A stretch of 64,000 nt of DNA, taken from positions 930,001 through 994,000 of the forward strand of contig OY970217.1 in the NCBI GenBank assembly GCA_963713965.1. Reading direction: 5' to 3'. A program made the translations under genes and the position numbers. This document shows positions 8,407-17,876 of this stretch, piece after piece. The notes beneath the pieces are model-generated. The model did not search any database and was not told where the DNA came from. It saw only the letters and a list, made by a program, of their open reading frames with translations. This DNA is from CALAGB01 sp963713965. Lineage in GTDB: Bacteria; Chloroflexota; Chloroflexia; Thermomicrobiales; Thermomicrobiaceae. Within the stretch, counting starts at the first letter, position 1. Each line of letters begins with the position of its first letter.

Positions 8407-9722
8407 CCGTCGTCGGCGCTGGGCTGGCCGGCCTGAGCGCGGCGGTCGAGCTGAAACGGCAGGGCTTCTCCGTCGAACTATTCGAGCGCACCCGCTTAAT
8501 TGGTGGCAAGGCAACATCATTCGAAGTTGATGGAGTCGAAGTCGACAACGGCCAACACGTCTACCTAGCCTGCTGCACGGAGTTCATCGACTTCGTCGAT
8601 CAGATCGCGACCGCCACAAACCGATCTCATAACGAGCTTCTCTATCTGCAAGATCGGTTCGAAGCGCTGCTGCTCGATCCCGGCAAGGAGCCGTCATCGC
8701 TGAGAGCCGCGAACCTGCCGAGCCCGTTGCATCTCGCGCCGTCACTCTTGCGATACAAGCACCTGAAGCTCATCGACCGCCTCAAGATTGGTCTGGCGAC
8801 CATGCAGGCGCGCTCGGGCTGCAAACCAGGCGAAACCATGGCGCAGTGGCTGACGCGACATGGCCAGTCAGCTGCCGCGCGCAAGGCATTTTGGGACCCA
8901 TTTCTCGTACCATCTCTCAACGCGCCGCTCGAACGCGTTTCGGCGGAGTCGGGGTTGCATGTCATCACCACCGCATTCCTGTCCGATTCAGGCGCGGCCC
9001 GCATCGGGTTCGCCAAGGTGCCGCTTGGGCGGTTGGCGGGACTAGCGGCCGCGACGCTCGACGCCGTTCATTTGCGCAGTTCCGTGTCGTCGCTGACCTA
9101 CGACCGATCAATCGGTTCTCCTCAGCTTGTCGGTGGATTGGTGCTGAGTGATGGCACACGCTTCGAATACGATGGAATCGTGCTCGCAGTGCCTCCGGCA
9201 AACCTCGATCGCATTCTCGGCGACGGGGCGCGACTCGGAATACGCGAACTCGGCGAATTCGAAACGGCGGCTATCGTCGACGTGCATCTCTGGTATGACC
9301 TTGAAGAGCTTGACTTTGGATTCGCCGCGCTGATCGATTCGCCAGTGCAGTGGGTGTTTCAGAAGACGCCCGGTTATCTCTGCTGCAGTCTCAGCGCGGC
9401 CGACGCGCACGTCCACCGTCCCAGTGAGGATCTTATCGAGATGTGCGACCGTGAGCTGAGAGCAGTCCTGCCGCAGCTATCTGGTGCAGTGCTTCGCCGT
9501 GGCGCCGCGACGCGCGATCGCGAGGCGACGTTCGTGCCTACTCCCGAATTGAAGCGACCCGGACCCGCAACGTCATCACCGAACGTCGCCATCGCGGGTG
9601 CGTGGACCGACACCGGCTGGCCCGCCACGATGGAGTCGGCGGTTCGCAGTGGTCGCGCCGCTGCCAGGCTGCTTGCGGCCAACCTCGCCGCCATTGAGAA
9701 GGACGTTGTCACCGTTGGATGA
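8388..9722 (+). CDS. hpnE: Squalene-associated FAD-dependent desaturase HpnE
   Basis: A 444-residue FAD flavoprotein of the phytoene desaturase group. The dinucleotide-binding fold AVVGAGLAGLSAAVEL starts at residue 5, followed by FERTRLIGGKATSF and DNGQHVYL; a C-terminal AIAGAWTDTGWPATMESAVRSG segment is the conserved FAD-binding end. HpnE reduces hydroxysqualene to squalene, completing the HpnCDE route. It starts 19 bp inside hpnD and ends 8 bp inside the cyclase reading frame, so the operon is tightly packed. Confidence 0.9.
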   Translation: MGEGHLAVVGAGLAGLSAAVELKRQGFSVELFERTRLIGGKATSFEVDGVEVDNGQHVYLACCTEFIDFVDQIATATNRSHNELLYLQDRFEALLLDPGKEPSSLRAANLPSPLHLAPSLLRYKHLKLIDRLKIGLATMQARSGCKPGETMAQWLTRHGQSAAARKAFWDPFLVPSLNAPLERVSAESGLHVITTAFLSDSGAARIGFAKVPLGRLAGLAAATLDAVHLRSSVSSLTYDRSIGSPQLVGGLVLSDGTRFEYDGIVLAVPPANLDRILGDGARLGIRELGEFETAAIVDVHLWYDLEELDFGFAALIDSPVQWVFQKTPGYLCCSLSAADAHVHRPSEDLIEMCDRELRAVLPQLSGAVLRRGAATRDREATFVPTPELKRPGPATSSPNVAIAGAWTDTGWPATMESAVRSGRAAARLLAANLAAIEKDVVTVG

Positions 9723-11568
9723 GACGCTCAAAAGCGCCGTGGATTGGCTGCTCGAGCATCAGGATCCCGGCGGTTGGTGGTGTGGTGAATTAGAGACGAA
9801 CGTCACCATGACGGCCGAGCACGTGCTCTTGCTTCGGTTCCTCGACATCCCGCTCGATTCGATTCGCGATGGCGCTATGGTCCACATCCTCAAGAATCAG
9901 CGTGAAGACGGTTCTTGGGGCAATTACTACAACGCCCCGGCCGACTTGAGCACGACCATCGAAGCCTACGTGGCGCTCAAAGTTCTCGGTGTCGATCCCA
10001 CCAGCCAACCGATGCTGCGTGCCTTGAAGCTCATCCATCGACTGGGAGGCGTCGCCAGCGCTCGCGTGTTCACCAAGATGTGGGTGGCGCTCTTCGGCGC
10101 CTATCCTTGGGACGGCATACCGAGCATGCCACCCGAGCTCGTCTACCTCCCGGCGTCGGTCCCGTTCAATCTCTACGATTTCGCCTGCTGGGCGCGCGGG
10201 ACCATTGCACCCCTCCTCATCGTGTTGACCAAGCGGCCAGTCCGACCGCTCGGTTGCGACCTGCGAGAATTGATCGTTCCTGGAACGGAAGCCCAAATTA
10301 CGCGAGTGCCGGGCTCCGGCTTCTTCTGGTGGACCGATCGGCTTCTCAAGCTCTATGACCGGTTCCCTGTTCACCCAAAGCGGAATGCTGCCTGCGCCGA
10401 GATAGCCGACTGGATCGTGCAGCGGCAGGAAACGGATGGGAGTTGGGGAGGCATTCAACCTCCCTGGGTCTACTCTCTCATCGCACTCAACCTCGAAGGC
10501 ATGGCCGTCGACCACCCCATCATGCTGAAGGGGTTGCGCGGACTGAACGGATTCGGAGTGGAGGATGAGGAAGGTTGGCGTCTGCAAGCCTGCATGTCGC
10601 CGGTTTGGGACACTGTCTGGGTGATGCAGGCGTTGGCGCGGTCAGGACTCAAACCGGATCACCCGGCCGTGCGGCAGTCGGTCGATTGGATTCTTCGCGA
10701 ACAGATCACCGGCGGCGGCGACTGGCAGATCAAGGTGCCCAATGTCGAGTGCGGCGGCTGGGCCTTCGAGTTCGACAACGATATCTATCCCGATATCGAC
10801 GACACGGCGGTTGTCGTCGTTTCGCTGCTCGACGCCGGTGAGCGCAAGAAGGTTCAGCCCGCCATCGACCGCGCCGTGCGCTGGGTGATCGCCATGCAAT
10901 CCAGCAATCAGGGATGGGCCGCATTCGACAGGGACAACACCAACGACCGAGTCTACAGCATCCCGTTTGCCGACTTCGGTGCGCTCATCGACCCACCTTC
11001 GGAAGACGTCACGGCGCACGTCATCGAGATGCTGGCGCGAACAGGAAACACGCCGGCCGACCGCAAGGTCGCCGAGGGACTTGCATATCTGCGACGGACT
11101 CAGCAGCCTGATGGTTCCTGGTTCGGACGTTGGGGTGTGAACCACATCTATGGCACGTGGTGCGTCATCTCTGCGCTTCATGCGCTCTACGGTTCTGGTG
11201 ATCGACTGCCGGGACGCGCCTGGCGGGCGATACGGTGGCTGCTCGATCGGCAGAACGCGGATGGCGGCTGGGGTGAGACGTGCCATTCGTACGTTGACAC
11301 GTCGTTCGCAGGCATTGGGACAAGCGCCCCGTCGCAAACCGCTTGGGCCGTCATGTCGTTGCAATACGCAGGACTGGGTCAAGAGGAAGCCTGTTTGCGC
11401 GGACTGAATTTCTTGCGCGATCGACAGATAGGCGGGACGTGGGATGAACCGCAGTTCACCGGGACAGGATTCCCACGCGACTTCTACATCAACTATCACC
11501 TCTACCGACACGTCTTCCCGACCATGGCGCTGGCTTCGGAGCACGCGGGGATTGGACTGACGAGGTGA
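9715..11568 (+). CDS. shc: Squalene-hopene cyclase
   Basis: A 617-residue class II terpene cyclase that folds squalene into hopene/diplopterol. The catalytic DxDDTA motif is present as DIDDTA about residue 361, and several QW repeats are visible (QREDGSWG, QETDGSWG, QQPDGSWFGRW, QNADGGWGE). No ATG fits the family N-terminus: the likely start is a TTG (LDETLKSAVDWLLEHQ) overlapping the hpnE stop, with AGAAGGA upstream; TTGs 9 and 21 bp earlier are alternatives. It is last in the operon and faces the methylmalonyl-CoA mutase gene with only 16 bp between stop codons. Confidence 0.93.
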   Translation: MDETLKSAVDWLLEHQDPGGWWCGELETNVTMTAEHVLLLRFLDIPLDSIRDGAMVHILKNQREDGSWGNYYNAPADLSTTIEAYVALKVLGVDPTSQPMLRALKLIHRLGGVASARVFTKMWVALFGAYPWDGIPSMPPELVYLPASVPFNLYDFACWARGTIAPLLIVLTKRPVRPLGCDLRELIVPGTEAQITRVPGSGFFWWTDRLLKLYDRFPVHPKRNAACAEIADWIVQRQETDGSWGGIQPPWVYSLIALNLEGMAVDHPIMLKGLRGLNGFGVEDEEGWRLQACMSPVWDTVWVMQALARSGLKPDHPAVRQSVDWILREQITGGGDWQIKVPNVECGGWAFEFDNDIYPDIDDTAVVVVSLLDAGERKKVQPAIDRAVRWVIAMQSSNQGWAAFDRDNTNDRVYSIPFADFGALIDPPSEDVTAHVIEMLARTGNTPADRKVAEGLAYLRRTQQPDGSWFGRWGVNHIYGTWCVISALHALYGSGDRLPGRAWRAIRWLLDRQNADGGWGETCHSYVDTSFAGIGTSAPSQTAWAVMSLQYAGLGQEEACLRGLNFLRDRQIGGTWDEPQFTGTGFPRDFYINYHLYRHVFPTMALASEHAGIGLTR

Positions 11569-11584
11569 GGGCTGCCATACGCCG

Positions 11585-13159
11585 CTACGTGCTCGGTCGG
11601 TACTCACCCCAGACACCGCGCAGCCGACCGCAGATTTCTCCCAGCGTGGCGCCACTCTGCAGTGCAGCCTTCATGACGACGAGGAGGTTGTCGGTGCCCC
11701 GCGCGGCTCGGTCGACCTCGTCGAGCGCCTGTTCGACTCGCGCCCGGTCCTGCGTGGTGCGGTAGGCGGTCACCCGTTCGAACTGCCGTCGAACGGCGTC
11801 ATCGTCGATACGCAAGATCGGCACTCCAACCTCTTCATCGGCCTGGTATTCGTTTACTCCGACAATCGGTCGCTCTCCGTTTAGAACGTCGAGCTCCCAC
11901 TCGTACGCGCTGTCGGCAATCTCCTGCTGGATGAACCCCGATTCGATCGCGGCGACCGCTCCGCCGCGCCGCTCGACTTCGTCGATGAGATCCCATGCGC
12001 GGCGCTCGAGCTCGTCCGTCAATGATTCGACGAACCAGGAGCCGCCGAGCGGGTCAGCCGTGTCGGCCACGCCGGTCTCGTCGCTGATGATCTGCTGCGT
12101 GCGCAGAGCCAACGTTGCCGCGTCTTCAGTGGGCAAACCCAGCGCCTCGTCGAAGCCGTTGGTGTGCAGACTCTGCGTGCCCCCTAACACCGCGCTGAGT
12201 GCCTGAAACGCGACTCGAACCACGTTGTTGAGCGGTTGCTGGGCTGTGAGCGACGATCCGGCCGTCTGCGTATGAAAGCGCAGGCTCATCGATTTGGGAT
12301 CGGCCGCGTGAAAGCGCTCCTTCATGATCTTGGCCCACATGCGGCGCGCGGCGCGGTACTTAGCAACCTCTTCGAAGAAGTTGCTATGGGCATTGAAGAA
12401 GAAGCTGAGGCGCGGAGCGAATTCGTCGACTTTCAGCCCCGCCTCGAGAGCCGCATTCACGTAGGCGATAGCATTCGAGAGCGTGAAGGCGATTTCCTGG
12501 GCGGCCGTTGAGCCCGCTTCGCGGATGTGATATCCGCTGATGCTGATCACATTCCAGTGTGGCAGGTTGTCTCTGCAGTAGGCAAAGGTGTCAGTGACCA
12601 GTCGCATTGATGGTCGCGGCGGGAAGATATACGTGCCGCGAGCGGCGTATTCCTTGAGGATGTCGTTCTGGATCGTACCGCCCAATTTGCTCGAATCGAC
12701 TCCTTGCTCTTCGGCCACGATCTGATACATGAGGAGCAGCAACGCGGCTGGAGCGTTGATCGTCATCGATGTGGTTACGCGAGAGAGATCGATCTGATCG
12801 AGCAACCGGCGCATGTCATCGACCGTGCTGATAGCTACGCCGACGCGACCGACCTCGGCTCGAGCGATGGGGTCATCCGAGTCATAACCGAGCTGCGTTG
12901 GCAAATCGAACGCCACGCTCAGCCCTGTCTGGCCCCGCTCCAGAAGCAGCCGATAGCGCCGATTGCTCTCCTCGGCGGAGGAGAATCCGGCGTACTGCCG
13001 CATGGTCCACCGACGTCCGCGATACATCGTAGGATAGACTCCGCGCGTGTAGGGGTATTGTCCGGGGTCGGACTGTGCCGGTCGATCAGATTCGCGGTAA
13101 ACCGGATCGACTTCGATGCCGGAAGTGGTCGTGACGCGGTCGGAGCCTGTCCTTATCAC
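11585..13159 (-). CDS. Methylmalonyl-CoA mutase, large (catalytic) subunit without B12 domain
   Basis: Catalytic TIM-barrel subunit interconverting methylmalonyl-CoA and succinyl-CoA. Recognisable segments are SGIEVDPVY, YPYTRGVYPTMYRGRRWTMRQYAGF, GLSVAFDLPTQLGYDSD and TAGSSLTAQQPLNNVVRV. The protein ends about residue 524 with no cobalamin-binding DxHxxG domain, so the B12-binding small subunit must be encoded elsewhere. The chosen GTG has GAGAAGG upstream; a further GTG at 13219 would extend into the epimerase gene. It follows the epimerase gene directly, consistent with a propionate/methylmalonate operon. Confidence 0.9.
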   Translation of the reverse strand: MIRTGSDRVTTTSGIEVDPVYRESDRPAQSDPGQYPYTRGVYPTMYRGRRWTMRQYAGFSSAEESNRRYRLLLERGQTGLSVAFDLPTQLGYDSDDPIARAEVGRVGVAISTVDDMRRLLDQIDLSRVTTSMTINAPAALLLLMYQIVAEEQGVDSSKLGGTIQNDILKEYAARGTYIFPPRPSMRLVTDTFAYCRDNLPHWNVISISGYHIREAGSTAAQEIAFTLSNAIAYVNAALEAGLKVDEFAPRLSFFFNAHSNFFEEVAKYRAARRMWAKIMKERFHAADPKSMSLRFHTQTAGSSLTAQQPLNNVVRVAFQALSAVLGGTQSLHTNGFDEALGLPTEDAATLALRTQQIISDETGVADTADPLGGSWFVESLTDELERRAWDLIDEVERRGGAVAAIESGFIQQEIADSAYEWELDVLNGERPIVGVNEYQADEEVGVPILRIDDDAVRRQFERVTAYRTTQDRARVEQALDEVDRAARGTDNLLVVMKAALQSGATLGEICGRLRGVWGEYRPST

Positions 13160-13182
13160 CTTGGGACCCTTCTCGGCGAACG

Positions 13183-13599
13183 TCAGACCTGGACGAGCTC
13201 GGTCAGGACGCCGCCACACGAGCGAGGATGGATAAAGGCGACGAGCCAGCCATGGGCACCGACACGCGGGTGCTCGTCGATGAGCTGCAGGCCCCTGGCC
13301 TCGAGGCGGCGCAGCTCCTTTTCCAGATCGCGCACTTTCAGGGCCATATGATGCATGCCCTCGCCGCGCGACTCCAGAAATCGCGTGACGCCCGTTCCTT
13401 CGGCAATGGGCATCAGCAGTTCGAGGTAGCCGGATCCGGCCGAGAACGTGGCGACTCGCACGCCCTGATCGTGGAGATCCGCCTGAATCGGCTCGTCGAA
13501 CCCAAGCAGACGGTAATGCGCGACAGTCTTATCAAGGTCGCGAACGACGATGCCAACGTGATGGAGCTCGAGCCCCCCGAGCGGTAATGTTTCAATCAC
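13183..13599 (-). CDS. Methylmalonyl-CoA epimerase
   Basis: A 138-residue glyoxalase/VOC-fold protein. The paired metal-binding repeats show as LHHVGIVVRDLDKTVAHY near the N-terminus and MHHMALKVRDLEKEL in the second half, with the metal ligand Glu in GYLELLMP. It epimerises (2S)- to (2R)-methylmalonyl-CoA, linking PccB to the mutase. Start is GTG with no strong Shine-Dalgarno. It sits between minE (6 bp upstream) and the mutase gene, so it may be read through from the min operon. Confidence 0.9.
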   Translation of the reverse strand: MIETLPLGGLELHHVGIVVRDLDKTVAHYRLLGFDEPIQADLHDQGVRVATFSAGSGYLELLMPIAEGTGVTRFLESRGEGMHHMALKVRDLEKELRRLEARGLQLIDEHPRVGAHGWLVAFIHPRSCGGVLTELVQV

Positions 13600-13605
13600 G
13601 TCGCA

Positions 13606-13884
13606 CTAGTGTCGCGATCCAGCGCCGCGGCGGACGGGCACGTTAGCCACTAGGTTGTCGCCGCGATCCGTGCGGGTGAGATTGATCTGGAGCTGATCGG
13701 CGTCGACATCCAGGTGTTGCGATAGGATCTTCAAAATGTCGCTACGGATCGCTTCCATCACCTCAGGCGTTATCTTGACGTGGTCCTGGACCAGAACCTC
13801 GACCAGTCGCTGTTTTGCCATCGAGGCGCTCGAGGGGTTCCGTCGCGACGCACTACGTCCTAGCAGAGTGTCAAAAAAGCCCAT
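13606..13884 (-). CDS. minE: Cell division topological specificity factor MinE
   Basis: A 92-residue protein with the MinE core: an amphipathic N-terminus MGFFDTLLG (membrane targeting), then AKQRLVEVLVQDHVKITPEVMEAIRSDIL split over the beta/alpha MinD-stimulating region, and a C-terminal dimerisation domain. MinE activates the MinD ATPase and drives pole-to-pole or local release of MinCD. It starts on the base next to the minD stop codon. Confidence 0.88.
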   Translation of the reverse strand: MGFFDTLLGRSASRRNPSSASMAKQRLVEVLVQDHVKITPEVMEAIRSDILKILSQHLDVDADQLQINLTRTDRGDNLVANVPVRRGAGSRH

Positions 13885-14745
13885 CTAACTCGTCCCTCCC
13901 CCTCGCACCGGTTCCCCCTTGTTGCTTCGTATTCCGATCGACCGGAGCAAGCGACGCCAGGCACCATCCGGCTCTTCAAGCGGCATGAACGGCACCTCTT
14001 CCCCGTTGATGCGCTTGGCAATGTTGCGGAACGCGCGACCCGCTTTGGATTCTGGATCCAGGGCGGCGGGCTCGCCTCGGTTGGTCGAGGTTACGATCGT
14101 CTCGTCATTCGGCACCACGCCGATCAAAGGAATGGACAGGATCTCGGTCACGTCGTCGACGCTCATCATGTCGCCACGACGCACGAGCGCCGGATCAATG
14201 CGGTTGACGATGAGCTTGGGGGTGGCCAACTCAGATGCCTCTACCAGTCCGACGATGCGGTCGGCGTCGCGGACTGAAGAAACTTCAGGATTCGTGACCA
14301 CTACCACGTCATCAGCTCCGGCGATCGAATTGCGGAAGCCCTGCTCGATTCCAGCCGGGGAGTCGATCAGCGTGAAATCGAACTGACGACGAAGCTCCTC
14401 GCAGAGCGTCTTCATCTGCTGCGGCGAGACAGCCTCTTTTTCGCGCGTTTGTGCCGCCGGAATCAGGTAGAGATTGTTGAGACGCTTATCACGGATCATC
14501 GCCTGCCGCAGTCGGCAGGTACCTTCGACGACGTCGACCAGGTCATACACAATGCGATTCTCGAGACCCAGGACGATGTCGAGGTTTCGCAGGCCGATGT
14601 CCGCGTCGATTAGGACGACCGACCTACCGAGCGACGCCAGCGCGGCGCCGATATTCGCGGTCGTGGTCGTCTTGCCGACGCCACCCTTGCCCGAGGTGAT
14701 CGTGATGATCCGCCCGAGCGTTCCATGCTGTCGGTCTTCTCCCAT
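13885..14745 (-). CDS. minD: Septum-site determining ATPase MinD
   Basis: A 286-residue deviant-Walker ATPase: SGKGGVGKTT at residue 18 is the signature with the conserved lysine, DADIGLRNLD is the switch region, and DSPAGIEQGF is Walker B. A C-terminal region after residue 250 is lengthened and ends KGEPVRGGGTS; a clear amphipathic membrane-targeting helix is not obvious, although WRRLLRSIGIR could serve. MinD recruits MinC to the membrane to block misplaced Z rings. GAGGTAGGGAA precedes the ATG. Confidence 0.92.
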   Translation of the reverse strand: MGEDRQHGTLGRIITITSGKGGVGKTTTTANIGAALASLGRSVVLIDADIGLRNLDIVLGLENRIVYDLVDVVEGTCRLRQAMIRDKRLNNLYLIPAAQTREKEAVSPQQMKTLCEELRRQFDFTLIDSPAGIEQGFRNSIAGADDVVVVTNPEVSSVRDADRIVGLVEASELATPKLIVNRIDPALVRRGDMMSVDDVTEILSIPLIGVVPNDETIVTSTNRGEPAALDPESKAGRAFRNIAKRINGEEVPFMPLEEPDGAWRRLLRSIGIRSNKGEPVRGGGTS

Positions 14746-14806
14746 TTCCCTACCTCAATGACTGACGCGCCGCGGCGCCCGGGTTGAAAACGACCGTTCG
14801 AGTCCC

Positions 14807-15538
14807 TCAGTACCGCGTCGCCCGGCGGTCGGTCTTCCATGGTTCCACGATGATTTCGCCATTGTGAATGCGTGCGGTCATCGGCATGTCCGCTCCAACG
14901 TCACGCTGATCCGGCGGCCGCGCGTAAATACTCCCGATCCGCAGTTGTGTCGGAGTCAGCTTGAGAGCGCAGATCATGGCGGAGTAGTCACCGTCGATTC
15001 CGGCGTGGACGGTGCCGCGAATGGTACCCCAGACCAGAACATCTCCAGCAGCCGTAATTTCGGCTCCCGCGTTGACGTCACCAACGACGACCACGTCTCC
15101 GTCTGACTGAATGGATGAGCCGGATCGGAGCGTACGTCTGACGTAAAGCGCGCTCCGTTCACCGTCAGAACCGGTGTGCGCGCCTGTATCCTGACCCTCG
15201 TCAACCGCTCCTTGGGAAACGACACGCAGTGGGTGATAGCCCCAGGACCGGAGCATCTCGCCGTAGGTAGGGTTGCCGGAAATCACCGTGCGGAGCCGAA
15301 CGCCACGCTCAGAAAGGAGCGAGCGCAGTGCGACGATCTCCTCGACGTTCGGAACGCGGGCACCATAATCGATGACGAGCTCAGACTGCTGAAAGAATTC
15401 GCCGCCACCGTCGATACAGCCACGCACCATCCCGAGCAGAACGGGCAATGGGGCTTCCAGCGGCAACTGGAGAATGAAGCCATCGCGTGTGCCCCGCACA
15501 CGCACTTGCTCGTAGTTCTCGCGATACCGCTCGGCCAT
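14807..15538 (-). CDS. minC: Septum site-determining inhibitor MinC
   Basis: A 243-residue protein with an N-terminal region of about 100 residues and the C-terminal beta-helical MinC domain from about residue 130: RRTLRSGSSIQSDGDVVVVG, then AGDVLVWGTIRGTVHAG and ALKLTPTQLRIG, all typical. MinC inhibits FtsZ assembly when bound to MinD. AAGGAG lies upstream of the ATG. It is first gene of the minC-minD-minE set, 96 bp after mrdA. Confidence 0.9.
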   Translation of the reverse strand: MAERYRENYEQVRVRGTRDGFILQLPLEAPLPVLLGMVRGCIDGGGEFFQQSELVIDYGARVPNVEEIVALRSLLSERGVRLRTVISGNPTYGEMLRSWGYHPLRVVSQGAVDEGQDTGAHTGSDGERSALYVRRTLRSGSSIQSDGDVVVVGDVNAGAEITAAGDVLVWGTIRGTVHAGIDGDYSAMICALKLTPTQLRIGSIYARPPDQRDVGADMPMTARIHNGEIIVEPWKTDRRATRY

Positions 15539-15634
15539 GAGCCACGCGCTCCTTCCCCAACCGCCAAATCCCGCGCCATGACTGCCCTGGAAAACGCACC
15601 AGCGCCAGCCAAACTCCCGTCCAACACCCCAAGT

Positions 15635-17872
15635 CTAGGCTTTCGGTTGTGTCTTTCCAAAGTGGGCCGCCAGGATGGCGTCTGCCACCGGCACCGCGTA
15701 CGTAGCGCCCTCGCCACCCTTTTCGATCAGCACGATGACCGCAATCTCAGGTTTGTCGTACGGTGCCCACGCCGCGAACCACGCGTGGGAGCGCCGGTAC
15801 TTGCCGTCGATCATTTCCCCAAACTCGGCGGTTCCGGTCTTTCCTGCGATCGGAATGTCGTTCCCCGTGAGGACGAATTTCCCCATCGCGGTACCCTCAG
15901 TGACCGTTTTCCGCATGCCGGTTCGCACGGCTTCGACATGCTGAGAGTCGACTGAAAGAGACCAAAGCTTCTCAGGTTGGAATGACCGAAAGATCTGTTC
16001 GTCGGAATCACGCAGCTCTTTGACCAGTCGCGGCCGGTAATACGTGCCACCATTGGCGATGGCTGCATGGGCACAGGCGAGCTGTAACGGTGTACAAGAA
16101 AGGTGCCCCTGTCCGATCGAGACATTGATAGTATCGCCGACAGACCAGTATTCGTGCAAAGGGGATTGGAAGAGCCACTTGGCGTCTGGCACGATACCAG
16201 TCGACTCTCCGGCCAGTTCGACGCCGGTCTCCTGGCCGAAGCCGAATGAACCGCGCAAATACTTGTCGATCAGGTCGATTCCGAGCCCCTCAAAGTTGTG
16301 TGGTTGTGCATCACCAGGAATGTAGTAGTGCAGCGGCTGCGTCGAGCCCTCTGGGATCTGGCCGGGGGCGCCGACGTTGTAGAAGAAGACGTCGCAGGAC
16401 TGCGCGATGGCGTCCTCAATCGAGATGGCATGGTGACCTGTTTTCAGCCAGCAAACGTACTCATTGCCGCCCGCCTCGTCGGTCACGGTCGGAACTCGTA
16501 TTGACCCAGCGCAGAAGTATTCGGTCTGAAGATCGAGCGTTCCCTCCTGCAGTGCTGCGCAAGCGAGCAACGGCTTAATGGTTGAACCAGGAGGGAATTC
16601 ACCGCTGACCGAGTTGTCATTCAACGGCTTGAACGGGTCATTCAAATAGTCCTGATACTGTTTCTCGGAAATGCCATCGACGAAGAGTTGATTGTTGTAG
16701 GTCGGCAACGAGACGAGCGCCAGGATTTCGCCGTTCTGTGGGTTGATGGCCACCGCCACGCCAGACCCCACCGGCGATAACCCGTCCTTGACCGCACCCT
16801 CACTGGCCTTCTGGATTCCGTCGGCCAGCGCGGCGGACACGGCCTTCTGGAAGTCCGAATCGATGGTCAAGACCGCCGTATGTCCCGGCGATGGATCACG
16901 TCGCATCGACGGAATCTCGGCAATCTCGACGCCTCGTGCATCGGTCTGGACCCAACGACCGCCATGCACCCCGCGCAGATAGGGCTCGAACGCCTCTTCC
17001 AACCCACCCCTTCCGACATAATCAGTCGCGATGTACGGGTTGTTCCCCTTGTTCTGGAATGCGTCGTATTCCTCTTGGTTGATCGGACCCACGTACCCGA
17101 GCATGTGCGAGAAATCGTCGCCCCCAAGATAGCGTCGCAAGAGTTTCTGATCGCTCACCTTTACACCCGGCAGATAGACAGAATTCGCCTGCAAAGATAG
17201 CGCGACATTCTTGGGGATGTCTTCCTTGACCGTCACCGGTAGCACGCTGTCGGCATGCAACTCAAGCAAGAAATCAAAGTTCCCCATGACGTGAACGCCA
17301 GGGAGTTGGTCCTCGAGTGGCTTGTATTGATTAGCCTGGGCCGGCGTCAAATCCTCTTTCACGGAGACGAGATTGTCGGACGTGTCAACCATCACCTGTT
17401 GAATCAGGTCCTTGGGATCCTCGCCGATCGTCTTCGCCAACGATGTCAGCACGTATTCTTCGGAGCCGAGCGGCAAGCCGTTCTTGCGCACGACCAGCAT
17501 CGGCTTGAGATCAAGCGTAGAGGTGAGTTGATCGCGGATGAAGCTGACGGCGCTTTCGTCGTCCGGAACTTGTGGCGGAAGTATCGAGACCGTCCAGCTA
17601 ATGCGGTTGTCGGCCAGAGTCTTGCCGTTCCGATCGACAATCAGACCACGTGGCGCATTGAGCACCTCGAATCGCTGGCTATTCCCCTTGACCTGATTGT
17701 CGTATTGCCGCGCATCGACCATCTGCATCTTCGCGAGCTTGGCGGCAAGCCCGCCGAAACCGGCGACGACGAGTCCCTTGAAAATAAACATACGCCGCGA
17801 GATGAAGACCTCATCGGGAGCGCGTTCATCGACCCGCCGTCCCTTTCGGTCGGCAAATCGAACCAATTCCAT
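15635..17872 (-). CDS. mrdA: Penicillin-binding protein 2 (elongasome transpeptidase)
   Basis: A 745-residue class B PBP. A single membrane anchor lies at about residues 27-46 (MFIFKGLVVAGFGGLAAKLA), followed by the PBP dimerisation domain (NAPRGLIVDRNGKTLADN). The transpeptidase domain carries SxxK as STIK in FPPGSTIKPL, SxN as SCD in AQSCDVFFYN, and KTG in AGKTGTAEFG; the Cys-Asp in the second motif is a usual variant for PBP2 relatives. It crosslinks lateral-wall peptidoglycan with MreBCD. Starts 4 bp after the mreD stop; an extended frame upstream overlaps mreD and is not needed. Confidence 0.92.
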   Translation of the reverse strand: MELVRFADRKGRRVDERAPDEVFISRRMFIFKGLVVAGFGGLAAKLAKMQMVDARQYDNQVKGNSQRFEVLNAPRGLIVDRNGKTLADNRISWTVSILPPQVPDDESAVSFIRDQLTSTLDLKPMLVVRKNGLPLGSEEYVLTSLAKTIGEDPKDLIQQVMVDTSDNLVSVKEDLTPAQANQYKPLEDQLPGVHVMGNFDFLLELHADSVLPVTVKEDIPKNVALSLQANSVYLPGVKVSDQKLLRRYLGGDDFSHMLGYVGPINQEEYDAFQNKGNNPYIATDYVGRGGLEEAFEPYLRGVHGGRWVQTDARGVEIAEIPSMRRDPSPGHTAVLTIDSDFQKAVSAALADGIQKASEGAVKDGLSPVGSGVAVAINPQNGEILALVSLPTYNNQLFVDGISEKQYQDYLNDPFKPLNDNSVSGEFPPGSTIKPLLACAALQEGTLDLQTEYFCAGSIRVPTVTDEAGGNEYVCWLKTGHHAISIEDAIAQSCDVFFYNVGAPGQIPEGSTQPLHYYIPGDAQPHNFEGLGIDLIDKYLRGSFGFGQETGVELAGESTGIVPDAKWLFQSPLHEYWSVGDTINVSIGQGHLSCTPLQLACAHAAIANGGTYYRPRLVKELRDSDEQIFRSFQPEKLWSLSVDSQHVEAVRTGMRKTVTEGTAMGKFVLTGNDIPIAGKTGTAEFGEMIDGKYRRSHAWFAAWAPYDKPEIAVIVLIEKGGEGATYAVPVADAILAAHFGKTQPKA

Positions 17873-17876
17873 TCGC

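Noticed and set aside
15176..15955. Rightward 259-codon frame opposite minC/mrdA
   Set aside because: Antisense to two well-supported genes; no motif or ribosome site.
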